DNA from: Nocardiopsis algeriensis
Lineage (GTDB): Bacteria > Actinomycetota > Actinomycetes > Streptosporangiales > Streptosporangiaceae
Assembly (NCBI RefSeq): GCF_014203695.1
Contig: NZ_JACHJO010000007.1
Location: forward strand, 124,001-188,000
Direction of reading: 5' to 3'
Length of the DNA stretch: 64,000 bases
A model generated the notes under the pieces. It did not search any database. It saw only the letters and a program-made list of their open reading frames with translations, and was not told the origin of the DNA. The position numbers were made by a program, and so were the translations under genes. Shown here one piece after another: positions 54,386 to 62,987 of this stretch (position 1 is the stretch's first letter; each line of letters starts with the position of its first letter).

Positions 54386-54544
54386 GCTGCAGCCGTCAGG
54401 CCGTCGATCGAGGGCGGTGGTGGGCGACGGGCAAGAAGGCTACGGCCGTCAGGCCGTCGATTGAGGGCGGTGGTGGGCGACGGGCAAGAAGGCTGCGGCC
54501 GTCAGGCCGTCGGTTGAGGGTGGTGGGGGGTGACGGGCGGGAAG
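54386..54544. repeat. 53-bp tandem repeat, three copies
   Basis: Units start at 54386, 54439 and 54492; the first two differ in about three bases, the third in about eight. The third copy overlaps the last 43 bp of the reductase/hemerythrin gene and encodes its C-terminal PVTPHHPQPTA. In the other two copies the same frame reads LPVAHHRPQSTA plus a stop. So the 3' end of the gene was copied twice downstream of itself, perhaps with a terminator. The rest of the 348-bp gap (54154-54501) is GC-rich with no gene. Confidence 0.85.
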
Positions 54545-55464
54545 GGGATGGCTTCCAGCGTCGGCAGCAGCGTGGCCTCCTCGTGGTCCAGGTGCTCTTC
54601 CAGTTCCCGGGTCATCCGGTCCAGTTCGGCGCGGAAGGCGTCCGGGTCGGCGGTGGCCAGCTCGCCCAGGAGCGCCTCCAGTTCGCGGCGGATGCGGTCG
54701 ACCACCACGTGCTCCTCCGAGAGCCGGCGCAGGGTGTCGGCCAGGTGCGGGTTCTGCTCCGCCAGGACGGGGAACATGGACTCCTCGCCGGTGTGGTGGA
54801 AGTGCAGGGACTCGCAGAAGGCCAGGCAGTGCTGGCGGATCTGGAGGGTGAGCCCGGGCTGGGGCACGGTGCCCTCCCGGGCGGCCCGCGCGTCGCGTTC
54901 GGCGAGGTAGGCGTCCGCCTCCTGGCGGACGCGGTCCAGCTGACCGCGCAGCCAGCGGTGGATCTCCACGAGCTTCTCCGCCAGGTTCTCGGCCTCCTTC
55001 GCGCCTTCGTCCTCGTGGACGCGGTCGAGCGCGACCACCGGCAGGATCCGCTCCGTTCCGGCCTGGTAGTCGCCGTAGCCGGGGGCCGCCTCGACGCACG
55101 CGGCGAAGAGGCGGTCGCGCTCGTCCCCCTCGGTGGGCACCGCGACGGCGTCGAACACCTCGCTGCCCAGCTCCACCCGCACCATCGGCCGGGCGAGCAC
55201 GTTGCGGTACCAGTCGGGGTGGCGGTCGGAGCCGCCGGCCGAGGCGACGACCAGGAGGCGTCCCTCGGCGCGGACCCAGCCGAGCGGCGTGGTGTGCTCA
55301 CGGCCGCTGCGGGCGCCGACCGTGGTGAGCAGCAGAAGGTCGCCCCCCTCGAACATGCCGCCGACGCGGCCGCCGTTGGCGCGGAACTCCTCCACCACGG
55401 GAAGGTTGAAGTCGCTCACGTGCGGTGCGTCGCCGGGGCCGGACCGGGCGTTGGTTTCGGACAC
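54502..55464 (-). CDS. F420-type deazaflavin reductase/hemerythrin fusion
   Basis: 320 residues from the GTG at 55464, with GAGGAG six bases upstream. Residues 1-145 are a DDN-like nitroreductase domain (NLPVVEEFRANGGRVGGMFE, with LLLLTTVGARSGREHTTPLG), the split-barrel family that uses F420 in actinobacteria. Residues 160-310 are a hemerythrin domain with the His/Glu ligand set in VEIHRWLRGQL, HCLAFCESLHFHHTGEESMF, RLSEEHVVVDRIRREL and ELEEHLDHEEATLLP. Hemerythrin binds a di-iron site and O2 or NO. A fused pair could link NO or O2 sensing to F420-dependent reduction. The gene's 3' end lies in a 53-bp tandem repeat. Confidence 0.86.
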   Translation of the reverse strand: MSETNARSGPGDAPHVSDFNLPVVEEFRANGGRVGGMFEGGDLLLLTTVGARSGREHTTPLGWVRAEGRLLVVASAGGSDRHPDWYRNVLARPMVRVELGSEVFDAVAVPTEGDERDRLFAACVEAAPGYGDYQAGTERILPVVALDRVHEDEGAKEAENLAEKLVEIHRWLRGQLDRVRQEADAYLAERDARAAREGTVPQPGLTLQIRQHCLAFCESLHFHHTGEESMFPVLAEQNPHLADTLRRLSEEHVVVDRIRRELEALLGELATADPDAFRAELDRMTRELEEHLDHEEATLLPTLEAIPFPPVTPHHPQPTA

Positions 55465-55869
55465 AGGAATCTCCTCGGTGATCGGTGTGCGGCCGTCCCC
55501 GAGGGATCCCCGGCGGTGCGCGGGCACGCGCAGGCGTCGGGGTCACAGGACACGAAGGGCCCGCGGACACGGCGGAGCCGGGAGGGCGGGGAGGCCGCAG
55601 AGCATTCGGTTTCCACGGGACCCGTCAGGGCCCCGGAGGCGCTCGGCGGGTCCTCGGCTGCGGAGGAGGGCCGGCGCGGGGCGTGCTCAGATGCGGTGCG
55701 CGGTGTGTGTGCTCACAGGTCGCTCCCCGGACATGTCAGGGTGCCTCCATACCGGCCGACCGGCCCACTGCTCTTGGTCGGTGGTACGTGACACGGCGTC
55801 GAGAGTATCCCCGGGGCGCCGATGCCGTCCACATCCAGGAGTGGCCGCATCCGGCCCCGGGGGCCGCGC
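55465..55869. other. Intergenic region, no gene found
   Basis: 405 bp of GC-rich DNA between the kinase stop and the hemerythrin start, both on the minus strand. The promoter of the fusion gene should be here. No frame with a plausible start and coding bias was seen. Confidence 0.5.
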
Positions 55870-57900
55870 TCAGGTCCCGGGGAGGGGGTGTGCGGCGATG
55901 TCCTCGACGGCCGGGATCCCCGGGTCCACCTCCGTGTCGATGCCCACGAACGTGTACAGCGTGTACCAGTACTCCGGCGAGGCTCCGAGGAAGACCTCCG
56001 GGGGCTCCTCCGCCAGCGGCCGCCCTCCCAGAGGGGGTCCGCCCGGCGCGGACTCGGTGGCGAAGGCCAGCGGGACGCCGTCCTCGGTGGCCACGAGCGT
56101 GAACCGCGCCTCCGTACCGGTGTCGGAGGCGGGAAGGCTCCCCTCGATCCGGATCGCGGGCACCTCGTCGGGCGGGTCCTCCCCCGCCAGGTGGCCGTAG
56201 GCGTCCTGGGCCGGCACCGGCGCGGTGTGGACGGCCTCCTCCTCCGCGGTGATCTCGCCCTCCTGGGCGGCGCGGACGAGCGGCCGGAGGATCTGTTCGG
56301 GGTCGAAGGCCTCCTCGTCGGCCTCGGGCCCGGCGGGTGCCCACGTGGCGGGGCCGTTCCAGGCGGTGCCCTCGGCGCGCAGCAGCTGCCCGTCGGCCAG
56401 TGCGAGGTCGCTGACCCGGGAGCCGCTGACGGTGCCGACCCAGCGCAGCGCCTCGGGCTCGGCCCGGTAGAGGATGCGTTCGTTGAGGGTAGGAGTGAGG
56501 CCGGTGTCCGCCGGCAGCGGCTGCCCGTAGCCCTCGCCGTTGCCCGCGTGGGTGAGGACGGTCATCTCCAGGGACCGCGCCTCCAGGAGGCGCTCCGCGG
56601 ACGCCGCCACCAGGTCGGCTCCGGACAGGGGGCCGGCGTCGGGCCCCGAGGCGTCGTCGGTCTCCTCCTCGGGGGTCTGCGACACGGGTTCGACGTCCTC
56701 GGCCAGGGCGTCGAACAGGGCGTAGCCGCCGCCCGCGACAACGGTGAACCCCAGGCAGCCGAGAAGGCCCAGGACGAGGACGCGGCCCGCAGCCGAGGTC
56801 TTGCGGTGGCGGGACCGGCGGGGCGCGGCGGGCGCCCGGTCCTCCTCGGGAGCCGGTTCGGGGGTCGGCTCCGGGCTCTCCGGGGGAGAAGCGGCGGCGC
56901 GCAGGTGCTGCACCGCGACGCGGTTCTCCGGAACCCAGACCGACTCCCCCGCGGCGGCTGCCGCCTCGTCGAGCGCGTAGGCCGCGGCGACCCAGCGCTC
57001 GGGCTGGTGCCAGCGGGTGTCGACGCGGGGCCAGAACGCGCGGGTGTAGCCGCGCAGCAGTTCCGGCCAGGTGTTGCGGGTGGCGCTCTCGTCGGCGCCC
57101 AGGAGCAGCAGGCACATCAGGAACACCTCCTCCGCGGAGGGGCGGCAGGCGGGGTCGGCGTCCAGTGCGCGCTCCAGCACGCCCCCCAGGTCCGGGGGCA
57201 GCGCGGACAGGTCGACGCCCTGTTCCCGCGCCCGCCAGGCCGCCTCGTAGAGGGGCGCCCGCCCGCCGAGCGGTTCGCGGCCGGTCGCGGCGTAGGCCAC
57301 CAGGCACGCCCAGGAGAAGACGTCGGAGCGCGGGTCGGGCCGCGCCCCCTCGTAGCGTTCGGGGGCCAGCCAGCCGATGCGGCCCTCGGGTTCGGCGGCG
57401 GTGCCGTCGTCGACGCGGCGGGCGATGCCGTAGTCGACGACCCGGGGTCCGTCGGAGGTGACCAGCACGTTCTCGGGGACGATGTCTCCGTGCGCGGTGT
57501 CGGTCCCGTGCATCACGGCCAGGGCCTCGGCGGTCCCCGCCGCCAGGACCAGGAGCGCCTTCCCGGCGAGGGCGCCCCGTGTGCGGACGTGTTCACCCAG
57601 GTCCGGGGCGGGGCGGTAGGCGACGGCGGCCCACGGCCGGCCCCGGTGGACACCGCTGTCCACGGGCCCCAGCACGAGGCCTCCGGTGTCGGGGGTCTCG
57701 CCGCGGCGGCCGGCCCCGGGCACCTCCCGGACGCCGGCGACCCTGAGGGCGAGGGGTTCTCCCCGGGGTGACACGGCGGCGTGGACGACACCGGAGCCGG
57801 CGTCGGCGAGCCGGCCGATCAACCGGTGCGGGCCGACCCACACGGGGTCGCTGTCGGCGAGAGGACGGACGTGGGGCGGGAGTGCGACTTCAGGGGGCAT
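55870..57900 (-). CDS. Kinase-like receptor with Lys-to-Arg substitution
   Basis: 676 residues from the ATG at 57900. Residues 15-270 are a shortened protein kinase fold: catalytic loop HGDIVPENVL (HxDxxxxN), activation start VVDYGIARR in place of DFG, and the P+1 region GRIGWLAPERYEG. The N-lobe is short, lacks a clear Gly loop and has LALRVAG where the ATP-binding Lys (AxK) is expected. A linker of about 100 residues, one membrane helix near 355-375 (VLVLGLLGCLGFTVVAGGGY) and an extracellular domain of about 290 residues follow, with features of a lipid-binding LppX/LprG-like sandwich. Probably a pseudokinase or weakly active PASTA-less receptor kinase. Confidence 0.75.
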   Translation of the reverse strand: MPPEVALPPHVRPLADSDPVWVGPHRLIGRLADAGSGVVHAAVSPRGEPLALRVAGVREVPGAGRRGETPDTGGLVLGPVDSGVHRGRPWAAVAYRPAPDLGEHVRTRGALAGKALLVLAAGTAEALAVMHGTDTAHGDIVPENVLVTSDGPRVVDYGIARRVDDGTAAEPEGRIGWLAPERYEGARPDPRSDVFSWACLVAYAATGREPLGGRAPLYEAAWRAREQGVDLSALPPDLGGVLERALDADPACRPSAEEVFLMCLLLLGADESATRNTWPELLRGYTRAFWPRVDTRWHQPERWVAAAYALDEAAAAAGESVWVPENRVAVQHLRAAASPPESPEPTPEPAPEEDRAPAAPRRSRHRKTSAAGRVLVLGLLGCLGFTVVAGGGYALFDALAEDVEPVSQTPEEETDDASGPDAGPLSGADLVAASAERLLEARSLEMTVLTHAGNGEGYGQPLPADTGLTPTLNERILYRAEPEALRWVGTVSGSRVSDLALADGQLLRAEGTAWNGPATWAPAGPEADEEAFDPEQILRPLVRAAQEGEITAEEEAVHTAPVPAQDAYGHLAGEDPPDEVPAIRIEGSLPASDTGTEARFTLVATEDGVPLAFATESAPGGPPLGGRPLAEEPPEVFLGASPEYWYTLYTFVGIDTEVDPGIPAVEDIAAHPLPGT

Positions 57901-58374
57901 GGGGCCGGCTTTCCACTCTCCTGGGGCGGGGCGCTGTGTCCTCCTCACGGCCCAGGCTCGCGAATGTGGCGAGTTTCGAAAGTACATCCCCGACATAGCC
58001 GGTGCCACCCGGACGCATGTTTCGGACACGGACAGAAGCGGCCGGTCGGGGCACCTCGTACTCCTGGTGCGCAAAGGGAGGGGAGAGGCGGCTCCTCGCC
58101 TCTTCCCTCCTCCTTCTCTCGAACACTCCGGAGCGGGAAGGCGGCGGATGCCTCCGGCGGGGCGACGCGCCGCTCCTCCGGAGGGCGCGGTGCACCGGTT
58201 ACCTCCCCTTCGAGGCTTGTGCCCCACCGCTTTTCCCTGCGGCTTGCCGCAACCACCCGCGCCGTGCCCGCCGGTCCCCTACTGTGGGGGCTGCGGAACC
58301 CCTCCGGGCCCCGGCGGGGCCCGACCGGGTACCGACCGCTGCCGGGCGGGCGGCGCTCCGTTCCCCTCTCACTC
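57901..58374. other. Intergenic region, no gene found
   Basis: 474 bp between the ArsR stop and the kinase start. It holds the kinase promoter; an AT-richer patch at 57955-58000 is the best candidate. Frames in it lack ribosome-binding sites. Confidence 0.5.
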
Positions 58375-58761
58375 CTACTCCTGGGGAACGGTCTCCGCTC
58401 GCCCACTTCCGAGCCGGTCCGAGGGCGTACCGGACCCGCACGCGTCCTGGCGCACGGTGTCCCGGCAGGCCAGCACCGTCTCCAGCAGCCCCGGGAAGCG
58501 GTTCTCCAGCTCCGCGCCGCGCAGCGAGACGAAGCACCGGGTGCCCTCCGTGCGGCTCTGCACCAGGCCCGCCCTGCGCAGGATCTTCAGGTGATGGCTG
58601 AGGGTCGACTGGGCGATGGGCAGGTCGAGGTCCCTCCACGCGCGCTCGCCCTCCGCGAGCATCCGCACGATCCGCAGGCGGGTGGGCTCCGCCATGGCGG
58701 CGAGCACGGTGACCAGTTCCACCTCGTCGAGCTGGGGGTGCGCCTGCTCCCTGGGGGCCAA
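58375..58761 (-). CDS. ArsR-family transcriptional repressor
   Basis: 128 residues from the TTG at 58761, with GGAAGGAGG seven bases upstream. The winged helix is LAAMAEPTRLRIVRMLAEGE, then STLSHHLKILRRAGLVQSRT and TRCFVSLR. Cys positions do not match the metal-binding sets of ArsR or SmtB, so the effector may be organic or redox. It diverges from an LLM oxidoreductase gene across 138 bp containing a perfect 25-bp palindrome, the likely operator for both. Confidence 0.9.
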   Translation of the reverse strand: MAPREQAHPQLDEVELVTVLAAMAEPTRLRIVRMLAEGERAWRDLDLPIAQSTLSHHLKILRRAGLVQSRTEGTRCFVSLRGAELENRFPGLLETVLACRDTVRQDACGSGTPSDRLGSGRAETVPQE

Positions 58762-58837
58762 GGCGGGCCTCCTTCCCGTGCGCCTTCCGGCGGGGTCATC
58801 CGGTTTGTCCTGTGACAGCCGGAAGTGTAGCTTGGTT

Positions 58838-58862
58838 GTTCGATGTTCGTCGAACATCGAAC
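58838..58862. promoter_or_regulatory. ArsR-type operator palindrome
   Basis: Perfect inverted repeat: arms GTTCGATGTTCG and CGAACATCGAAC with one central T. It lies 38-62 bp before the oxidoreductase ATG and 77-101 bp before the ArsR start, in the position expected for repression of both divergent genes. It is the cleanest operator-like site in the window. Confidence 0.85.
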
Positions 58863-58899
58863 GATGAGCAGCACGCAGGGGGAGAGGGAACGACCACCC

Positions 58900-59910
58900 A
58901 TGTCCGAGTTCAAACTGTCCGTGCTCGACCACGCCAGTGTCTCCGAAGGGTCCACCCCCGGCCAGGCGCTGCGGGCCGTACGCGAGCTGGCCCAGCACGC
59001 CGAGCGTCTGGGCTACACGCGCTTCTGGCTCTCCGAGCACCACAACATGCAGGCCATCGCGAGCGCCGCCACGTCCGTGGCACTGGGGTTCGTGGCCGAG
59101 GGCACCTCGACGATCCGCGTCGGCGCGGGCGGGGTGATGCTGCCCAACCACTCCCCGCTGGTGATCGCCGAGCAGTTCGGAACCCTGGAGTCCCTCTACC
59201 CCGGCCGGATCGACCTGGGGCTGGGGCGGGCACCCGGCACCGACCCTCGCACGATGGCGGCGCTGCGGCGCGACCACAACGCGGCGGCGTCGTTCCCCCG
59301 GGACGTGCAGGAGCTCCAGGCCTACTTCGAGCCCGCCCAGGAGAACCAGGCCGTGCGCGCGGTGCCCGGCGAGGGGCTGCGGGTGCCGCTGTGGATCCTG
59401 GGTTCCAGCCTCTTCGGCGCCCAGCTGGCCGCCCACCTCGGTCTGCCCTACTCGTTCGCGTCCCACTTCGCGCCCGACGCCCTGTACGAGGCGGTCAGGG
59501 TCTACCGCGAGACCTTCCAGCCCTCGGAACAGCTCGCCCGGCCCTACGTGATGCTGGGGGCCAACGCCTTCGTCGCCGACACCGACGAGGAGGCCCAGCG
59601 CCTGTTCACGACGATGCAGCAGGCGTTCCTGGGAACCGTGCGGGGCGCGCGCGGCCTGCTGCAGCCTCCGGTGGACTCGATGGACACCGCCTGGCGTCCC
59701 GGGGAGCGGGAACGGTTGGACCACATGCTTCGTTACTCGTTCGTGGGATCACCCGAAACGGTCCGGCGCAAGCTCGAACTGTTCGTCACCGACACGGGGG
59801 CGGACGAGGTGATGGTGTCGTCGATGATCTACGACCAGGAAGCTCGTCTGCGCTCCTACGAGCTGCTGGCCCGGGCCGCGGAGCTGCCCGGCAGCACCGG
59901 CCGAGGCTGA
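58900..59910 (+). CDS. LLM-class (luciferase-like) flavin-dependent oxidoreductase
   Basis: 336 residues from the ATG at 58900; GGGGGAGAGGGAA lies 10-20 bases upstream. A longer frame from 58843 would start inside the operator and is rejected. The TIM-barrel signatures are FKLSVLDHASVSEGSTPGQA, FWLSEHHNMQAIASAATSVA, IRVGAGGVMLPNHSPLVIAE and SLYPGRIDLGLGRAPG. This is the MsnO8-type subgroup; it uses reduced FMN and O2 to oxidise small substrates. Regulated by the divergent ArsR protein. Substrate unknown. Confidence 0.92.
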   Translation: MSEFKLSVLDHASVSEGSTPGQALRAVRELAQHAERLGYTRFWLSEHHNMQAIASAATSVALGFVAEGTSTIRVGAGGVMLPNHSPLVIAEQFGTLESLYPGRIDLGLGRAPGTDPRTMAALRRDHNAAASFPRDVQELQAYFEPAQENQAVRAVPGEGLRVPLWILGSSLFGAQLAAHLGLPYSFASHFAPDALYEAVRVYRETFQPSEQLARPYVMLGANAFVADTDEEAQRLFTTMQQAFLGTVRGARGLLQPPVDSMDTAWRPGERERLDHMLRYSFVGSPETVRRKLELFVTDTGADEVMVSSMIYDQEARLRSYELLARAAELPGSTGRG

Positions 59911-59995
59911 TCCCGCGCCCGTCCCGGGTAACGACAAGGGTGGCGGCGCCGACACTGTTGGCAGGCAGTGGCGCCGTCTCCCGGGCACGGAGCAG

Positions 59996-60031
59996 ACCGG
60001 TTCGGACGTCTGCGGCGACGTCCGAACCGGT
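59996..60031. terminator. Bidirectional terminator hairpin
   Basis: ACCGGTTCGGACGTC and its exact complement around a 6-nt loop: a 15-bp perfect stem between the convergent oxidoreductase and TIGR04222 genes. Confidence 0.8.
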
Positions 60032-60066
60032 TCGCTGTCTCCGGAGGAACCGGGACCGCCGGAAAC

Positions 60067-61164
60067 TCACTCCCCGCCGCCACCGCCGCCACTGTCTCCC
60101 CCGCCGCCTCCGTCCCCGAGACCCCCGGAACCGGAGCCCTCCGCAGGACCACCCCAGCCGTCCGAGCCGGGGATGCCCCCTTCCCCGACCCCCGGACCAC
60201 TGCGCCGGCACAGGTCGGCGAGCTCGCCGAGGGAGTCCAGGTCGATCCGGTCGGTGGTCGCGGGAGCATCGAGGCCTGTGACTCCCCCGCTGTCGGAGCC
60301 GTCGAGGTCCCGGCCGCGCCCCCTCCTTGCGGGAGGCGCCTCGGCACGCGCGTGCCTACGCAGTTCCCCGAAGCCGGAGACGGCGACGTGGCGCAGGGCC
60401 TCACCGCTCTCCAGGTCGGTTCCGGCCTCGGGAAGTACCAGGCCCTGGGCGGCCTCCGCGACCGTCCTGCCCGCCGGAGTGAGCGGAACGGGGGTGGGCC
60501 CGCCGGTGGAGCGCATGACGGCGCGCACGACCTCCAGGAGCCCGAGGACGGCCGCACCCGCCACGAGGATCCCCGTGCTCACCGCCCCCGGCCCCGCGAA
60601 GAGGTGGAGGCCGCCGCCGGCCGCGATCGCGGCCGCGGCCAGGAGACGCCTCGTACGTATCCGCCCCGGTACCCGCGCCCGCGCTGCCAGGGCCGTGCGC
60701 AGCGCCGGCGAGTCCGCGACGAGCCCCGCCGCGGCCAGGCCCTCCCAGACCTTGAGCATGCCCTGCCCCCGGACCAGGGCGGCGACGACCGTGCCGGCCC
60801 CGGCCTCGGACCCGCGCTTGCGGAAGAACGCGACAAGGGCGCGGCGGAGGGGGTCCTTCTTCTCACGCGTGTAGCAGAGAGAGGTTCCGACGAGGCCGAT
60901 GGTGCCCTTGTCCCGGTCGATGCGCACGCGGCGGGCGAGGAAGGCGTCCGCGAGGGCGACCTCGGCGGCCCGGGCGGGGCCGCCGACGAGGTAGCCGAGC
61001 TGCGCGGGCTCCAGCTCCTCGGGCCGGGGGATGTCTCGGGGAGGGGGCGTGTCCGCGGTCCCGGCCTCGAGGGCGGCACGGCTGCGGCGCAGGGCGGCAA
61101 TGAGGGGGTGGACCACCATGTAGGCGATGGCCGGGCCCCACAGCAGGGGGAGGATCAGGTCCAT
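60067..61164 (-). CDS. TIGR04222 domain-containing membrane protein
   Basis: 365 residues from the ATG at 61164. An N-terminal helix (LILPLLWGPAIAYMVVHPLI) precedes the TIGR04222 pattern (LGYLVGGPARAAEVALADAF; VPLTPAGRTVAEAAQGL). A second hydrophobic segment lies at about 175-215 (LLAAAAIAAGGGLHLFAGPG). The C-terminal 45 residues are almost all Gly and Ser, ending in Gly-Gly-Glu, typical of the family. Function unknown; the family is common in actinomycetes. Confidence 0.85.
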   Translation of the reverse strand: MDLILPLLWGPAIAYMVVHPLIAALRRSRAALEAGTADTPPPRDIPRPEELEPAQLGYLVGGPARAAEVALADAFLARRVRIDRDKGTIGLVGTSLCYTREKKDPLRRALVAFFRKRGSEAGAGTVVAALVRGQGMLKVWEGLAAAGLVADSPALRTALAARARVPGRIRTRRLLAAAAIAAGGGLHLFAGPGAVSTGILVAGAAVLGLLEVVRAVMRSTGGPTPVPLTPAGRTVAEAAQGLVLPEAGTDLESGEALRHVAVSGFGELRRHARAEAPPARRGRGRDLDGSDSGGVTGLDAPATTDRIDLDSLGELADLCRRSGPGVGEGGIPGSDGWGGPAEGSGSGGLGDGGGGGDSGGGGGGE

Positions 61165-61648
61165 CGGTCGCGTCGTTCCTTCTCGGCACACGGGGCGGGT
61201 TCTTCTGGATGGGATCACTCCGGCGGGGGCCGGGTTCTGCCCGGGTGCGACCGAACCCGGCGGTGACCGCGCGGGCACCGAAGGTCACGAGTTTCCATGT
61301 TTCAGCAGCACGGGGTTCCCCTGCCGGGAAGTTTGGGGAATCCTGGGAAGGCCTGCCGCGACGGGGTTCGCGTGTGCTCACGAGACTTTCGGAGAGATCT
61401 TCGGAGCTTGTGGACAAGGTGTGCCGGCGGAAGCGGGCGGGCATCGTGAAGAAAGGTGGCCACATCCGGTCAGGCCCGGGTAGACCCTCGGAGCGGTGCC
61501 GGATAGTTGGACATGACGGACCTCTGTAGACACAGGGTGCATCCGTCGGCAGGCCGAAGGCGATCCGGGACTCCGGTTCGCGGCGGCGGGTTCAGCGACG
61601 TGGCCGCCAGGACCCCTACCTCCCTGCATCCCCCCAGGAGTTGCCCTC
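61165..61648. other. Divergent intergenic region before the Flp pilin
   Basis: 484 bp between the TIGR04222 gene and the pilin gene. AT-richer than average with short inverted repeats, and no convincing gene. A run of short plus-strand frames (61127-61600) lacks start signals. The pilin promoter should lie in the last 150 bp. Confidence 0.45.
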
Positions 61649-61864
61649 ATGGACCAACTGACCAAGGCATGGGTGAGGCTGAGCACCCTGGCCACCCCCA
61701 CCGAGAAGAAGAACGACACGGGCGCGGGGATTGTCGAATACGCGGCAATCCTGATCCTGGTCGCGGCTGTCGCTGCCGGCATCTGGGCCCTGGGGATTCC
61801 CGACAACATCACTGATTCCATCGGGACAGCCGTATCGGATATCCTTAGCGGACCCCAGCCATAG
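61649..61864 (+). CDS. flp: Flp/Fap-type pilin
   Basis: 71 residues; AGGAG seven bases before the ATG. After a 25-residue leader (MDQLTKAWVRLSTLATPTEK plus a short charged stretch) comes TGAGIVEYAAILILVAAVAA, with the Gly-processing site and the Glu-Tyr of mature Flp pilins. The mature part is under 50 residues with a short acidic tail, as in Flp. It should be exported by the Tad operon 9 kb to the left and needs a prepilin peptidase encoded outside the window. Confidence 0.9.
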   Translation: MDQLTKAWVRLSTLATPTEKKNDTGAGIVEYAAILILVAAVAAGIWALGIPDNITDSIGTAVSDILSGPQP

Positions 61865-61895
61865 GGAAACCAAATAGAAAACTAGGCCAAATTCA

Positions 61896-62981
61896 ATGGC
61901 GCCAGCCAGGAAAAATAAGAAAACTCCCAACAAGAAAGCCCGCCGATCTCCCACCATGAGAACTCACATTTCCCTGGCGCGAGGAGCACTCATGGCTCCT
62001 CTCATATTATTCATCCCTGGGTGCGTGGTGGATGGGGGCACCGGAACCTCTGCAGACGAAGGGCCAGGCGCAGTTGGAGATCCGACGACAGGCCCCCAGG
62101 AAGAACCAAGCGAACATCTCCTCAAGCCGATCGCTTCGACTATAACAACAACCACGTCGATCGGCCCCGAACTTCAGGTTGATATAGTTGCCCTTGAAAG
62201 ACTCGAAAATGAAATATTAAGACTCAACATCAACATTAAAAATAACTCAAGCAACCCATTTTCCCTAGGGGGAAGCCTTTCAGAAGAAGGTGAATCAAAT
62301 ACAGCTAGCCAAATATCTCTGATCGATGCAGAAAACCAGCAAAGATACATTAGCTACAACCAAAGCAACGGAGACTGCTTCTGCTCCCCTCCGCTGCAAG
62401 GATCGATTGGCGGCGGCCAATCAGCCGAGATGTGGGTGGCCTACCCGGAGCCTCCGGAAGAAGTGGACAACATGACCGTTGTCCTCCCCCTGGCCCCGCC
62501 CATAATGGATATCCCCATCAGCACGTCATCAGAGAGCATGGAGAACAGCAATCTCTTAGAGCCACAAATTTTAGACCTGACAACAATAACTGACAACATC
62601 GACGACCAAACAGGGCGCACAGAGGACAACGACGAAGTCACCATCATACTTTCTTCGGATGTCCTTTTTGAAACCAATAGCTCGGACCTAAACCCCGACG
62701 CTCTCTCCATCCTAGAGCAAGTGGCTACAGAAATTGATGATGCCTCAGGGGAAACGATCAAAATCGACGGACATGCCGACAACAGGGGAAGCAACTCGGT
62801 AAATATCCCCCTTTCAGAAGACCGCGCCTCATCAGTAGAGGAAGAACTAAGGACAATGATAACTAGGCCTGGGATATCATTCGAAACCCAAGGCCACGGA
62901 TCAAGCGACCCCATAGCAGACAACAGCACGAACGAAGGACGCGAACGCAACCGCAGGGTCAGCATAACATTTGAGAAGTAG
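61896..62981 (+). CDS. OmpA-family lipoprotein
   Basis: 361 residues from the ATG at 61896; an ATG at 61956 leaves a standard signal peptide and is possible, but its ribosome-binding site is worse. LILFIPGCVVD is the lipobox; Cys would be lipidated. Residues about 85-210 form a beta domain with CFCS and the end motif MDIPIS. Residues 245-361 are an OmpA-like peptidoglycan-binding domain (ILSSDVLFETNSSDLNPDAL, IKIDGHADNRGS, LSEDRAS, ERNRRVSI). The gene is AT-rich for the region and uses TTA codons (62007, 62217 and one in NLLEP). It lies 31 nt after the pilin. A membrane-to-wall anchor near the Flp pilus is likely. Confidence 0.85.
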   Translation: MAPARKNKKTPNKKARRSPTMRTHISLARGALMAPLILFIPGCVVDGGTGTSADEGPGAVGDPTTGPQEEPSEHLLKPIASTITTTTSIGPELQVDIVALERLENEILRLNINIKNNSSNPFSLGGSLSEEGESNTASQISLIDAENQQRYISYNQSNGDCFCSPPLQGSIGGGQSAEMWVAYPEPPEEVDNMTVVLPLAPPIMDIPISTSSESMENSNLLEPQILDLTTITDNIDDQTGRTEDNDEVTIILSSDVLFETNSSDLNPDALSILEQVATEIDDASGETIKIDGHADNRGSNSVNIPLSEDRASSVEEELRTMITRPGISFETQGHGSSDPIADNSTNEGRERNRRVSITFEK

Positions 62982-62987
62982 GAGCCT

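Noticed and set aside
54386-54544. CRISPR array
   Set aside because: The units abut without spacers and one unit is coding; it is a tandem duplication.
58843-58899. Earlier start for the LLM oxidoreductase
   Set aside because: It would begin inside the palindromic operator and has no ribosome-binding site.
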